DNA from: Cephalotrichum gorgonifer
Taxonomy: Eukaryota; Ascomycota; Sordariomycetes; Microascales; Microascaceae
Length of the DNA stretch: 64,000 nt
NCBI GenBank assembly: GCA_900312665.1
Contig: ONZQ02000001.1
Location: 2,147,248 to 2,211,247, forward strand
Direction of reading: 5' to 3'
Shown: piece after piece, positions 46,950 to 58,578 of the stretch
Layout: every line of letters begins with the position of its first letter
Numbering within the stretch: the stretch's first letter is position 1
Notes under the pieces: model-generated
Databases searched by the model: none
Told to the model about the DNA's origin: nothing
Seen by the model: the letters and a program-made list of their open reading frames with translations, nothing else
Position numbers and translations under genes: made by a program

Positions 46950-48616
46950 ATGAGGATACCCTACAACTGTGTGGCCACCCACGGAGATATCCTCTTCGCC
47001 TCGCGGGGTGGACAGATCCAATCCTTCAAGCTCCAGGGTGGACCGGCACTGTCAACATGGAGCCACCCCGAGGCCGATCGTGAGGCCGCTGCGAGTGTGG
47101 AATTGGCCAAGGCGGGGAGTGGAGAGATACCACAGGCCGCCCGAGCAGAGAGCTCGACCGCGGAGGATGAGCGGCCGGCGAAGCGGCAGCGGGCTGAGCC
47201 GGGCCCTGAAGTTGAGACCTCCGCCGTACCCCAGAAGGGAGAGGTTGGCGAGAAGTCGGGTCAAAAAGGCAAGGGGAATAAGAGGGACGACGGAGCTCAC
47301 CCGGTGTCCGGCCGTAACCCTGGCTCGAAGCAGCCGGATACCCACGTCATCATCCTCTTGCAGGCATCTGCCGATGGTAGACACATAATAGCGGTTTCTG
47401 GCCAGGACAAGACCCTTTGGGTATTCGAGCACGATGGCAACGGCACTCTCAAGGAGTCCAGCAGGAGGTAAGCGCCGCCCGTTCCCTGTCCTATCTACCT
47501 GGTTGTCGCGGAATCGCCGTCGACTAACACGAATCTGCCAGGCCGATGCCCAAGAGACCCTCTGCCTTATCAATCTCCCCGGACGGTAGGGCCATTGTCG
47601 TGGGCGATAAGTTCGGCGACACCTACGCACTACCCCTGGACGCCGCGGACTCACTCTCCGGGGAAACGACCTCCCTACTAGTAAAGCACCACCGGGACCC
47701 CAACAAGCCCACCGCGAACGAGCACACTGTCCATTCCAAGATCAACCTCCGCAGCCTTGAGATGCAGCACCGTGCCCTTGAGCGCAGGGAGAAAGATGCA
47801 GTCAAGGAGGAGCCGAAACCCGAAGAGCCGGCCTTCGAGCATGCGCTCGTGCTAGGCCACGTCTCCATGTTGACCGGGCTTCTAGTCCGCGAGTACCGGG
47901 GGAGGAGATACATCATCACCTGCGACAGGGACGAGCATATCAGGGTGACCAGGTATATCCCCCAAAACTACGTCATCGAGTCATTCTGTCTCGGCCATAA
48001 GGAGTTTATCAACTCCATGGCTGTGTCGGAGACAAATCCCGAGATCCTGGTCTCGGGCGGTGGGGACGACGCGCTGTTCGTGTGGGATTGGCCGACGGGA
48101 ACTTTACTCTCGAAGACGGATATTCTCTCCCATGCTCGAAATGTGAGCGATGTGCAGCACGTGGCCGTCTCGAAGATCATATACTCTAATGTTGGGATAT
48201 TCGTCATCTGTGAAGGGTGAGCACCTCCCCGCCCCCCTTATTTCTGCCCCCTTTTGACAGTGGCTGACCGGTATCACAGCATCCCCGCTGTGTTCCAATG
48301 GACCCTGTCAGAAGCACGCACCCTCAACAACTGCAGGACCCTCCGCCTGCCAGGCAATCCCCTCGACATCTTAGTCTCGTCCTCCCCTGAGCCGAGCCTT
48401 CTTGTCGCCATCGACTCCGTAGAAAACGAGGTACCCTCTAGCCTCCTCGCCTACGCACCTGCGGACAAGGAATGCACGAGCTGGGCCCGCAGCGCCACAT
48501 CCTTCGACGAGTCTGCGATCGAGGGCTCGGTGCTAGAGGTCTCCACTGCTGACGTCAAGAAGCTCTTTTACGCCATCGAAGGCCTTCGGAAGATCCGCAT
48601 ACAGGAGGAAGAGTAG
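46950..48616 (+). CDS. TRM82: tRNA (guanine-N7)-methyltransferase non-catalytic subunit (WD repeats)
   Basis: Three exons: 46950-47467, 47542-48216, 48280-48616; 509 aa. It forms the complex with the catalytic Trm8 that makes m7G46 in tRNA. WD-type units are visible: HVIILLQASADGRHIIAVSGQDKTLWVFE, LSISPDGRAIVVGDKFGDTYALPL, ITCDRDEHIRVTRY and VSGGGDDALFVWDWPTG. DRDEHIRVTRYP-like and LGHKEFINSMAV are typical of Trm82/WDR4. A basic, disordered insert (about 45-120, with PAKRQR) separates the first blades and may act as a nuclear signal. The start at 46950 (CACCACCATGAGG) begins directly with the first blade. Confidence 0.95.
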
Positions 48617-49404
48617 ATAAAAGTTTATATAAGTAGAGGGTGGCTGGCATAGGGTCGACCCTGGTGGCTTGGAGCAAAACAAATAGAACATCCTACACTG
48701 GGCCAACACACAGTATCATCTCAGCACGGCCAAACTTAGAGGACGGGAAGGAGCGCAGGTGAATCGCGCTGCTGTGTCAGATAACCTGGCTGCGAAGGAT
48801 ACGATGCAACAAAAAAAGTGAGAAAAAAATCCTCGATCAAGTTAAATAGAGAGACGAGAAACCCCTGTCCGAAAACGCCACATGCGTGTTCGCCATCCAC
48901 CAGCGAAAAGCACAGACGCACCCCCATCGTAGTGGCCCAAAAAAAAAGTAGTGACATAATAGCTAGGGTCGATGGGACCAACATGAAGGTATGAAAGGTA
49001 GAAAAGTATCATTTCAGGCGTCGCGCAAGTCGTTTCTTCAAATCTCCTGCCCTCCCACCTGTCCTCGGCTTTATAAACTCCCCTCCCCCGCCCCCCCTCT
49101 TTTTATCCCCGGCCGTTATGCAAATACTACCCGTACCCCTGCTTTCGCTCCAATGCTGCCCGCTGTCGTATGGCTTCCCGATCATTCCCTCTAGCTATCC
49201 TTGGGTTCCATGAAACGGGTGTACTAAAAGCAGTGTAGGCTATGGTAACGAGGACGAAATGTCGCAAGCTATCTCACCGAACCAACGGCGTTCGGTTGAA
49301 AGCAGGGATAGTCGGCATTATCCCCTCTCGTCAACCGAGTGGCCCGGATTGCCACCCGTTCTCCCAACACAGGCTGTCTATCATCATACAGTGAGTCGTT
49401 TCCT
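48617..49404. other. convergent 3' spacer, TRM82 / DnaJ
   Basis: 788 bp, A-runs and C-runs, no coding signal. Confidence 0.5.
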
Positions 49405-50854
49405 TTATTGCGACGCGCACTGCACGCGCTCACCACCAGGGGGGGCATCATCATCGTCCTCATCCATGGGTCCTCCGCCGAAGCTCCTCTGGGCCCTCGA
49501 GCTGTCGACATCCTCGAGGCTCACGGGTTCGGTCATGGCATCGGCTGGGGGGATTGCCTCAAGCGCGGGCGACGGGAGGATCTGTCGCAGCGCTTCGAAC
49601 TGGGCAGGGTCTTCCGTCCAGTTTTTCTCGGGGAACCTGACATTGAAGGAGACGAACATGTTTCCCATGTCGTGGTGGCGCGGAGAAGGCATTCCCTGAC
49701 CGCGAAGTTGCTTGACGGTGCCTGTTGAGAAGTGGTTAGCTCGTCTAGTTCTCCAACCCGCCCATACATCATGATAAAACATACCAGGAGCAATGGCCTC
49801 TCCAGGAAGGATGTCAACACTGAGCCAACGCTCATCGAGATGCTCAATGTAGATGGTACCGCCAGCGAGGGCGGTCACGAGGTCAAGCTCGCACTTGTAG
49901 AAGAGGTCGTCCTCCTTGCGGGTGAATCGGGGATGGGGCTTCTCCTCAATCTCGAAGACGACATCGCCAGCTTGTATGCCTGGGGCCTGATCACCGTCGC
50001 CGCGGAACTCGATCTTGGTGCCGCTTCGGACACCACGGTCGACGTGGACATGGAGTACCTTCCGGTCAACCACGGTCTTCTTGCCGTGGCACTGCTTGCA
50101 CCGGTCTTTCTCCTTGATGATCTCGCCCTCGCCGTTACAGTCCGGGCACATGGTCTGGAATCGTTGAATCATGGGACCCATCTGGCGCATCATGGTCTTC
50201 ACGCCGTGGCCGTCACATCCAGCGCAGCGTCGTACGGAGCCCTCCTTCCCACCCACACCGGAACACTTGGGACAGACGATAGATCGCTGGAGGGCCAGCT
50301 TGGAGACCTTGCCCTTGTAGACGTCCTCCAAAGAGACCTTGTGGGTATGGTGGATGGTGCGCGCCTTGGGAGGCCCCCTGTTCTGCATTCCGCCGAACAT
50401 TCCACCGAGACCGCCGCCGCCGCCGCCGAAGAACTGCGCAAAGAGGTCCTCCGCAGCCATGCCACCACCGCCGGCACCTCCCTCAAGTCCTGCCTCGCCA
50501 TACTGGTCGTAAACTGCGCGCTTCTGAGGGTCCGAAAGGACTTCGTATGCGGTCGAGATTTCCTTGAACTTCTCCTCGGACTCGGGGTTGTTCGCGTTCT
50601 TGTCTACTACAGGTTAGAAAGGACTATGTCTACAAGGGAGTCCATCGCCGACGCCAATGAACGACCAGAGACGGGTGAGACGTACCAGGATGATGCTTTA
50701 ACGCGTTAACCTTGTAGGCCTTCTTCAACTCCTGCTCGGTGGCAGTTGGCGCAACCTATAGGCAGTGTTAGAACTAATGCATCTTGCAGGCCAACGTTCA
50801 AAGCAGCCAAACACTTACGCCAAGGAGGTCGTAAAGCTTTGTTTCTTTAACCAT
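49405..50854 (-). CDS. YDJ1: type I DnaJ co-chaperone with CaaX box (Ydj1/Mas5-like)
   Basis: Four exons: 50854-50819 (12 codons), 50755-50686, 50603-49785, 49721-49405; 413 aa. It stimulates Hsp70 ATPase and delivers clients, including mitochondrial precursors. J domain residues 1-70 with HPD at 34-36, whose Asp codon is split by intron 2; Gly-rich region (GGGGGGLGGMFGGM); four CxxCxGxG zinc repeats (CPKCSGVG, CAGCDGHG, CPDCNGEG, CKQCHGKK); substrate-binding beta domains; C-terminal CASQ, a CaaX farnesylation signal that tethers Ydj1 to ER and other membranes. Intron 3 (63 nt) has no in-frame stop, so retention would add 21 residues. Intron 2 ends in tandem TAG acceptors. Confidence 0.97.
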
Positions 50855-52922
50855 CTTGTCGGTCGGAAGAGTATCCAGAGACTGGGAGTAAGGGTTGGAT
50901 GTCAAGTGTCGAGGGTCGGGTATGCAAGCACGCCTCTTCTACACGAAACTACCTCGCAGGCTACAATACGCTCGATAGTTAGCGACCGTGTTCTGGTGGG
51001 CGAAGAGATAACGTGGATGGCGATAAGGAATAAATAAGGTGCGGGACACCGTTGGCGAACCACAGCAAAGGGATCTGGACGGAGCAGGAAGCGCGGGAGG
51101 ACCTTACTATTTGGGTTATCAGTTGTGAATCTCTCTTTGCTGATCTCGTAGCGCCTTCGGCCTCAGGAGTTTTGTTGTCGGGGTGACGATGGGTGCGCTC
51201 AAAATAGCGCTGCGTGGGATGGATACCGAAACGCTGGTTGCTTAAGTGGTAATGCGGGAATCGTATTTGGGATACGCTCCGGGAGATAGGAGGAGTTCTT
51301 CCAGAGACGGGGTGCCGGCCTCAGAGGGGTATTTAGAGACGAAGGGCCGAGTGGAGAGTTGGGATCGAATCGAGAAAGAAAAAGAAAGAAAAGAAAAAGA
51401 AGGAAAAGGAGCCGATGGGAAGCAGTTGTCGTCGTCCAGGGACCAAAACTTCGGAATGGAAGGCGAAAAGGCTACCGCCGTGAAAGTTGGTAATAATCAA
51501 TTTTCCCACGCTTTTCGCCAAGCGTCTAGATGCCAGGGAGAGGTACTTCTGTTAGTGAGAAAGAATAGGTGTACGCCATGTATCTGTCTTCCTCCGACGG
51601 CGGGAAGCCGATGCACGTTAGGGTCCTGGTGCGCCAATCAGTGGGGCAACAGAAGTCTCTACCGAATTCCATTTCAGCCCCATGGAAGAGGGTGGAAAGG
51701 AATCGATCTGGTGCTGCAGCGCCACCGAGTCAAGCTAGTACCTATGTGAAGGCCTAATCACAGCGTTTGTTTTGGTACCTTACTAACAGATTGCCCCCCC
51801 CCTTCAGAACGGGTGGAGCCGCGCCTTCCCCTCTACCATCACAAGTATCCGAGTATGAGAGTATACTTGTATGCTGGGGGCTCTCCGTTCCAAATCACGC
51901 TAGCCGACACCGATTACAGGTACAAGTACGCCACTCAGGCGTACTTGTATTTACGAGCTGTGTGGTGCCGACTTGCTCCGAGTATGTACTAACACTCGGG
52001 GTACCCGTGCTCGAAGACATTGATGGATTGGGCATGTCCCGAATGGGGTGTTAAGTCCCAATTAGTAGAATAACTGGAATGTGTCTCCAAGGGCCGGAAG
52101 CGCTCATGATTCAACGCCCCAAATCCTAGGAAGCCATTGTGCAATTATGGTGTTGCACTGCCACCTAGAAACTTCCGAATCAACCCATACATGCCATTTG
52201 TACTTCCAAGCCTTGCCGGCGAGCATATCCTTGCAAGCTGAATGTTGATATCCATATATTATAACTATTGCTGAGAGCGAAGGGAGCGAAGTTCACAGGT
52301 AGTAGTAGGCGCCCCTGACACCTTCATCTATGTAGATATACCTGGGTTTGGTTTTCCGAAGGCCTAGAAGCCCACTCCCGAACTCTGCAGGCCATGCATA
52401 GTCTATTCAGGTCTAAGCCTAAATGGCCCTGCGCATCAAAGAATAAGTCACCTTCCGCTGCATCCGTAGAACTGAGTGTGTGGTTTTATAAATATTGTTG
52501 GCTTGGTTGAGTACAATGGAAACGGGTTACGCTTTGTTGGGATATCCCCTGATACCGTGTATTCATATGTCAGGGGGGAGGGAAAGGCCCTCCATCACTT
52601 CCTGTATCTAGTTATAACGCCAATGCCGGATCTTCTTTTTTTCCCCCGGGGGGCGGAGGGGAACACGCGTTCCTCCGCATAGCCCATCATTCCCGACATC
52701 TTCTAAATGTACACTGGCTGCCTCTTGAACCCCAAATAATACTGTTGAACATTGCTGAATCGAACCTCTCCATCGATACTAACCCCTGACTAAATTCCGA
52801 GTCCCGGAGTACAAGAAAGAAAACAAGAGAAAAAGTTGCACACTCCCGCACAATCCTTGGCTAAGATTCGACAAGGATAACCGGCGGGAAACGAGAAAAA
52901 CTTGTTCGCCGGTGGGCCTAGC
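50855..52922. other. 2.1-kb intergenic region, DnaJ promoter side
   Basis: Holds the DnaJ promoter (purine-rich AAAGAAAGAAAAG tract near 51378-51405) and the SNT2 3' UTR. Contains a perfect 12-bp inverted repeat at 51921-51949 and further TACTTGTA/CGAGTA motifs near 51842-51870. No gene recognised. Confidence 0.5.
51921..51949. repeat. perfect 12-bp inverted repeat TACAAGTACGCC / GGCGTACTTGTA
   Basis: Arms 51921-51932 and 51938-51949 with a 5-nt loop (ACTCA). It is the most perfect member of the GTACTTGTAC motif family in the window. Confidence 0.9.
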
Positions 52923-55900
52923 CTAGAGAAGAAGATTCCGAAGGGATGGGCTCGCACTGGCTCCGCTAGCGGGCCTGTTCTCCGGTGGCCGTGGTGCCGG
53001 CGGCCCTTGATGAGCCGGCGTTGCATCTCTGACTAACGCTAGCCCTTCTCTCAACATAGGTGGACTACCACGAGGCGGCGGGCTAACGTGCGACGGGCCA
53101 TAGGGAGAGCGCTGGTGTAAGAGACCCTGGGAGAGATGATCTGGGGCACGCGGGAGCGAGGTCGGGGCCAACGGTGGTGGCGTTCCGTTCGACAATCCAT
53201 GGGCCACGGATGGGTGCGAATGGTGCGGGTGGTAAGGACGTACATATGGGCTGGCCGGGGCAACCGGAGGGCCCGCGGAACGCCGGGGTGACGGCGGCAC
53301 TCCGTTGAGCAGAGATTGACCCAGATGGCCACCCTGAGGGCCCGAGGTCAGTGTTGGCGGGTGGTGAGGCGGAGGAATGGACAGAGGTGGAGGGCGAAGA
53401 GCCGGCGGGCCTGTCATTGGGCTAGGCTGGACGGGTTGCTCCCCATTCATCTGACGATTCGGAGAGCCATGCTGGGTAGAGGATCTGCTGTGCCAGTCGT
53501 TGTACGGCATGGCGGCGGCATATGGGCGAATAGGTGGCATAGAAGGCTGCCCGGTCAAGTGGCTGATATGACCTCCTTGCTGGGGTGGTTGGGGTTGCGA
53601 ATGCGGGGGCGGAGCCTGTTGCACGTGCGGTGCGGGAATCGGGGGTGCCCCAGCAGCAGGCCGGTGGTGGGGCGGGGGCCTATCAAGCCACGGGAATCCG
53701 CGGTATTCTGGGGCTCGTTCCACAGGTCTCGGCTGTGGGGAACTCGCGATCGAGGCAAGGGAAGCCGCGGCTTGCGTGGGTGGGGAGGCGACGTGGTGTC
53801 CAGAAATGGGGGGGGGAGCCTGTTCAGGGGGAGGTGGTGCCGGCGCCGGTGGAGATGGCGGAGAGGCTCTCAGCAGCCTCGGCTTACGGTTAGTCTTGTG
53901 GCACTTGTGGCACTGAGACTTCCGTTGCTCCACAAACTTCTGCGCCTCGGTCCCAAACTCGTGGTGATACCCGTTCGCCAATTCCTTGCCCTCGTCGTCA
54001 ACCGACCACCACTTTGGACTGACGTCAATTCCACAAGTGATACATATACGAGTACCCAGGTCGGCACCATCCATCTCGTTTCCGTGCCGGTGACTAACTG
54101 TGCCGTTCGTTATGGCCACGGTCGAGGGTCGCCTTAAGCCTGTGCCCACACTTTTGGCAGCAGCTGTAACCATGTTGGCCTTGCGAACAGTATCGGTTAT
54201 CGACCTGTCCGCTTGCTTGAAGTTTTGGACATAAAGTTGTAGAGCATTGAGACCGTTCTCATCAACAATATCATTCATGCGGTGAACAATTGTCTTTGTG
54301 GGAACATGCTCTTTGCACCAGAGGGCAGCCGACATAGCCCCACTCTCACCGTTGATTGTCACGATGTTGAATTGGTCACGCCGGGACCCCTTGATCGGTG
54401 TGATATCGAATCCCAAGACATAGCCGTTTTGGCGGGCACACTCAACATGTACTAGTCTCAGTTAGTCTTCTGGGGTTCTAGGTCCTAGTGAAAGGAGGAC
54501 TAAGAGGAAAAGAGCACTCTTACCTGCCAGCCGGCATTGATGACATGAAACACACGCGCCGGATCGTTTCCAGCAGACAGAGCACACATCTTCGAATCGG
54601 GAACGCGGAATCGACGCGATGCCTTCTGCTGGAACAAGCGCCTCACCGGACCCAAACCGAACCTCTGGCGTCCAGACCGCACAAGTCACATGGACCCAGT
54701 TATTGTCGGCCGTTCGCTTGAGCGCTTCACGCGGGTTTACCGGCCGGTTGGATTCCTCTTGCTTCTTGCGGTAGAAATCCGCCACATTCTGAGCCTGCTC
54801 CCGCTCGATCTTCTCACGGTCACGATCCCGGTCCGTCTTCTTCTTGTGGGAGGTGCTTTTGGGTAGACACACGAAGTCATGAGCAGTATGCTCGACGGGA
54901 CAAAGGACGCACTTGTAGTCCTATCGGAATCGTTAGTTAACCATTATCGCTTCGCCCATAGACATGGACATGAATTGCATCCAACTTACGATCGAAACTT
55001 GGGGACTCCTGTCATTCGTACACGTGTCGCACATCCATTTCTCTGGTTTCGAGAGGGCTCGCGAGTCAACCACCCCGTAACAGTTCCTGTGAACAGCAAG
55101 ACGACATTCGCGGCATGAGAGATGTTGATCCCCAAGGGGCTCCAACTCATTGCAAATTGCGCACGGCAGGGTCCTCGGCTCCGGAATAACGACAGGGGGT
55201 GTTGATGCCTGCTTCTCGACCGCCTTCTCCTTTCTCTTCGAAACGTTTAGTGCCGAATCCTGGCCGCTGCGATCATCGGGAGCACTCTTCAGCTTCTTCC
55301 GTGGTGGCTCGCCGTTCTGTGCCGCACTGACAGGCGTTCCGTTGGCCGGGCTGGCACGGGAGTCAGAGGCAGGTGGCGACAGGCTCGGAAGATCCTTGGC
55401 CGCAATCAATTCTTTCAAAAGCTCTTCATCCTGCTTGCGCTTCCATGCTCGACCACCGGCCTGTGCCACCTTCTTTGCCATCTCTTCAACGTCTTCCCAT
55501 TGAATGCCATACCGACGCCACAGTTCGGCGCAGCGGCGGCATAGGGCAACAACAGGCTGATCCTTCTTGTCTTTACTAGAGCCTTTGCCTGTGCCCGCCT
55601 CTGCACCAGCCGATGCTGGAGCCCGACGCCACTGCCGCGATGACTTAGTGGAGCAGAACTTGCATATGAAATTCTTCTTCTTCTCCACGGCCTTTCCGTA
55701 ATCGTAGGCAGAATCATCTCGAGTGTCCGCAAGATCCTCCTCCAGTTTGAGAGCAGCCTCCTCCGCCTTTTTGGCCTCCTTTCTGCCCTTGCGCCCGGAG
55801 TAATCCCCCCAGATCTGCTTGCCCCGGTCGGTCTTCTTCCAGATATAGTAGTGTCTGACAATGTCGCCATGCTTCCGTGTTTTCATGTGCTTCGTAACCG

Positions 55901-58578
55901 AATGCAGTTCTGAGCCGTGTTTGACAACAGCTTCTTCGAATTTCTTCTGCTCCGCCGCAGTGAAGTTCGGCTCCTTGAAAGCCTCAATCCCGGTCTTGGA
56001 GAGTACATCCAAAGCCTTCTCCGTATCAAAGCCGTTGGCGTAGAGAGTAGTTAGGGCGATATTCTGGAGATTCGTCGAGTTATCGGGAACGCCGAGTTTA
56101 GGCGCCATGGCTAGCGCCCGTTCCGTATACTTCTTCAGCACTTCATCCGGGAGCGTGCCCGATGGTGGTGGCTTCCATAGAAGAGTGGACGTGCAGTTGG
56201 AATCCTTCTCGTCATGGTCCTCACCCCTGACAGTGTAACCGGGAGGCTCATCCTGAATCCACTTGGGCCGTGTCTCTCGACGAATTTTCTGAGCTTCGAG
56301 GGCGGCCTGCGACTCCTTTGACAGTTTCGAGTCTTTCTTAGACCTCTTGAACTCGATGACCGGTTCATACTTGACGGGTCGTCCGGCCCACGGTACGACT
56401 GTGGCCTGGTGTCGAGGACCAATCCTTGAACTTGCTCGAGGATAGATGCGATCATCGTAGTCCAAGGCGTCTTCTACCTTGCAATGTTGTCCGAGATAAC
56501 GGTATGGCCACAAGCTAGCTTGATGGACCTGCTCGGCTGTCCCCTGCATGTGCTGGTCCTCGGAGGTATCCCCGTTGGGGGTGGCCGGCTGAGTTGTATC
56601 AGCCACTTCCTCCTCATCGTTGAGCTCGTCGTCATCGAATTCGACGTCGTGAAGTGCATTTGGAATGTTGCGTGCGTGCAACTTTTGCTCGTGCCTCCGG
56701 CTACAGGCAGCACACGACCACCCGAATCCCCTCGAGGGCTTCTTGGTAACTGGCGGGCTAACGCAGTTCATGTGGTACGTCAACTTGCAGTCGGAGCAAT
56801 CAACGGATTCATTACTAAGAAATTATTAGTAAGCAGTATACGCATCTGGCGAACCAGGAACAAGGTCCGGCCGGCCGAGAGGGCGGGCCCAAGCGACAGG
56901 GAGGGGCAGCACCAGCCAGCCAGAGACGACGTCCTTAGCGGAGGGCCAAATTGGTAAGGGCGACGGGGACCGGGGGGCCAGCTAATATCCAGGCCGATGG
57001 CCACGGCCCGTTGGAGTGCAGGTCAAGTACCTTGTACCTTGTACCCACTGGGGCAAAAAGAACATCAAAGGGGTAAAAAGGACAAATACGGATGAACAAA
57101 ACAAATATTGAAACGAACCTTGCACAATAACCTCCACATTTCTTGCACAACTTCATCGCTGACGTGAGTTCCTTGCCTCGACCTTGCTCCACCAGGACAA
57201 ATCGCCATCGCTCATCAAGTACCCTCTTGACTTTCTCGGGGACATTGATGATAGTGGATGTCGGGATGAGATCGTAATTTTTCTGTATGTATCGGTCATA
57301 CAGTTTTTCATACCAGAAACAATCGGGCGTTTTTCTGAACTCGTCTAGGCTCTTGATCTCAGACCGATGTCGAATGTCGCACTTGCCACGAAGTGCTGTC
57401 AGGGGACTGATATCCGAGTGCATCGTCGCAAAGAGAAGTCGCGTATCCTGAACTCGCCGGCCAATATCCTTCGGGCGGTAGAACCAGTTGATGCGCAAAG
57501 CATCGACTGGCTTAGTAGTGTCATTTCCGTGATGGAGAAACTCCATGATTCGGCCAATATAATAGGGCTCTCCAGGTGGTTCACAGACGAGATAGACGTA
57601 GTCTGCCACATCATTGTTTGTCAGTATGGAGGTGTGGCCACCAGGCCTAGTTAGGCTGAGGGCATTTTTTTTTGGGGGGGGGGGAGAGAAGGGGGGGTGT
57701 GGCCCATCATTGTTGTGCTTTACAACGTACCGTTTGGGGCCAGCACTGTGCCATCATCCGCCACCAGCTTGCCATCCTTTGGCATCGCGTTGCAATCCGC
57801 GAAAGTGAGCATGTTGGTCTCTGAAAACGTGCGTCCCGAAATCTGTGCCTGGGACTGAGATGATGCTGATTTTTTTGTTGTAGCACTTCCCTGTTGCTGG
57901 CTGGGTTGAGGCGCTGGGGTTGAGTTCCTCGAGTGTGCTGCCGCCTTTCGCTTCTTTGAGGCCGGTTGCGAACCTCCCGAGCCGTTTCCGACCTGTGTGG
58001 GCGCCTGTTGAGACGTTGAAATTTCGTCGTTCGCACCATGATGAGAACTAGTAATTTTGCTGTCATCGGACGTCGTCCGTCGAGAGGGCCCGTTAGGTCG
58101 CTGAGTCTCCGACCCTGTTAATGCAGGCGTCTGAGCTAGGCGCGTTGATTTCTTGGGCTCAGAATCCTTCTTTGATGGATTATAATCATACTCGAAATCC
58201 ATCTCTTTGTCTTCGGCGTAGTTGGGCCTGGAATTTCCCGACCGGTGCCTTGACCGGGTACCATACGGGGAGGATGCCGATGATGCTTCGGCAGAGGCAT
58301 CTTTGGTGGGTGCATCAGGACCCTCAGAATTTGACGTGGTCATTGGCTGAGAGTGGCCTGGGGAGCTGGCGTCCAGCTTCGTAGATGGTGAATCCTGTCA
58401 CGGGAAAATTAGGCCGGAGGACGTCGTGTGGGGAAAGTCGCGATAGAAAGCGTGTGGAAAAGGATGGGGATGTTCGCGAAGGTGCGATGGTACGGAAGGT
58501 ATGAGCGAGTGGTGGAATGAGATGAGAGTAGGATGCAGACGGTTGGCGAGAACTTACATTCTGGGGTCGCTGGGCCAT
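52923..58578 (-). CDS. SNT2: Snt2-like chromatin reader (BAH, PHD, SANT, GATA-like finger, PHD, extended PHD)
   Basis: Six exons: 58578-58558, 58394-57731, 57602-57119, 56814-54990, 54920-54524, 54451-52923; 1639 aa. After a disordered, basic N-terminus comes a BAH domain (about 228-380, NDYVYLVCEPPGEPYYIGRI), PHD1 (CKKCGGYCASNESVDCSDC), SANT (about 680-735, FTAAEQKKFEEAVVKHG), a GATA-like CxxC...CxxC finger (CKFCSTKSSRQWRR ... CRRCAELW), PHD2 (CAICNELEPLGDQHLSC ... CDTC) and an extended PHD (YKCVLCPVEHTAHDF ... WVHVTCAVWTPEV ... CHQCRLAGVHVECARQNG), then a CxxC pair (CITCGIDVSPKWW ... CHKCH) and a long Pro-rich tail. Yeast Snt2 is a histone-tail reader with Ecm5 and Rpd3; Snt2 homologues in plant-pathogenic fungi affect autophagy and virulence. 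Exon 1 codes only MAQRPQN. Confidence 0.96.
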
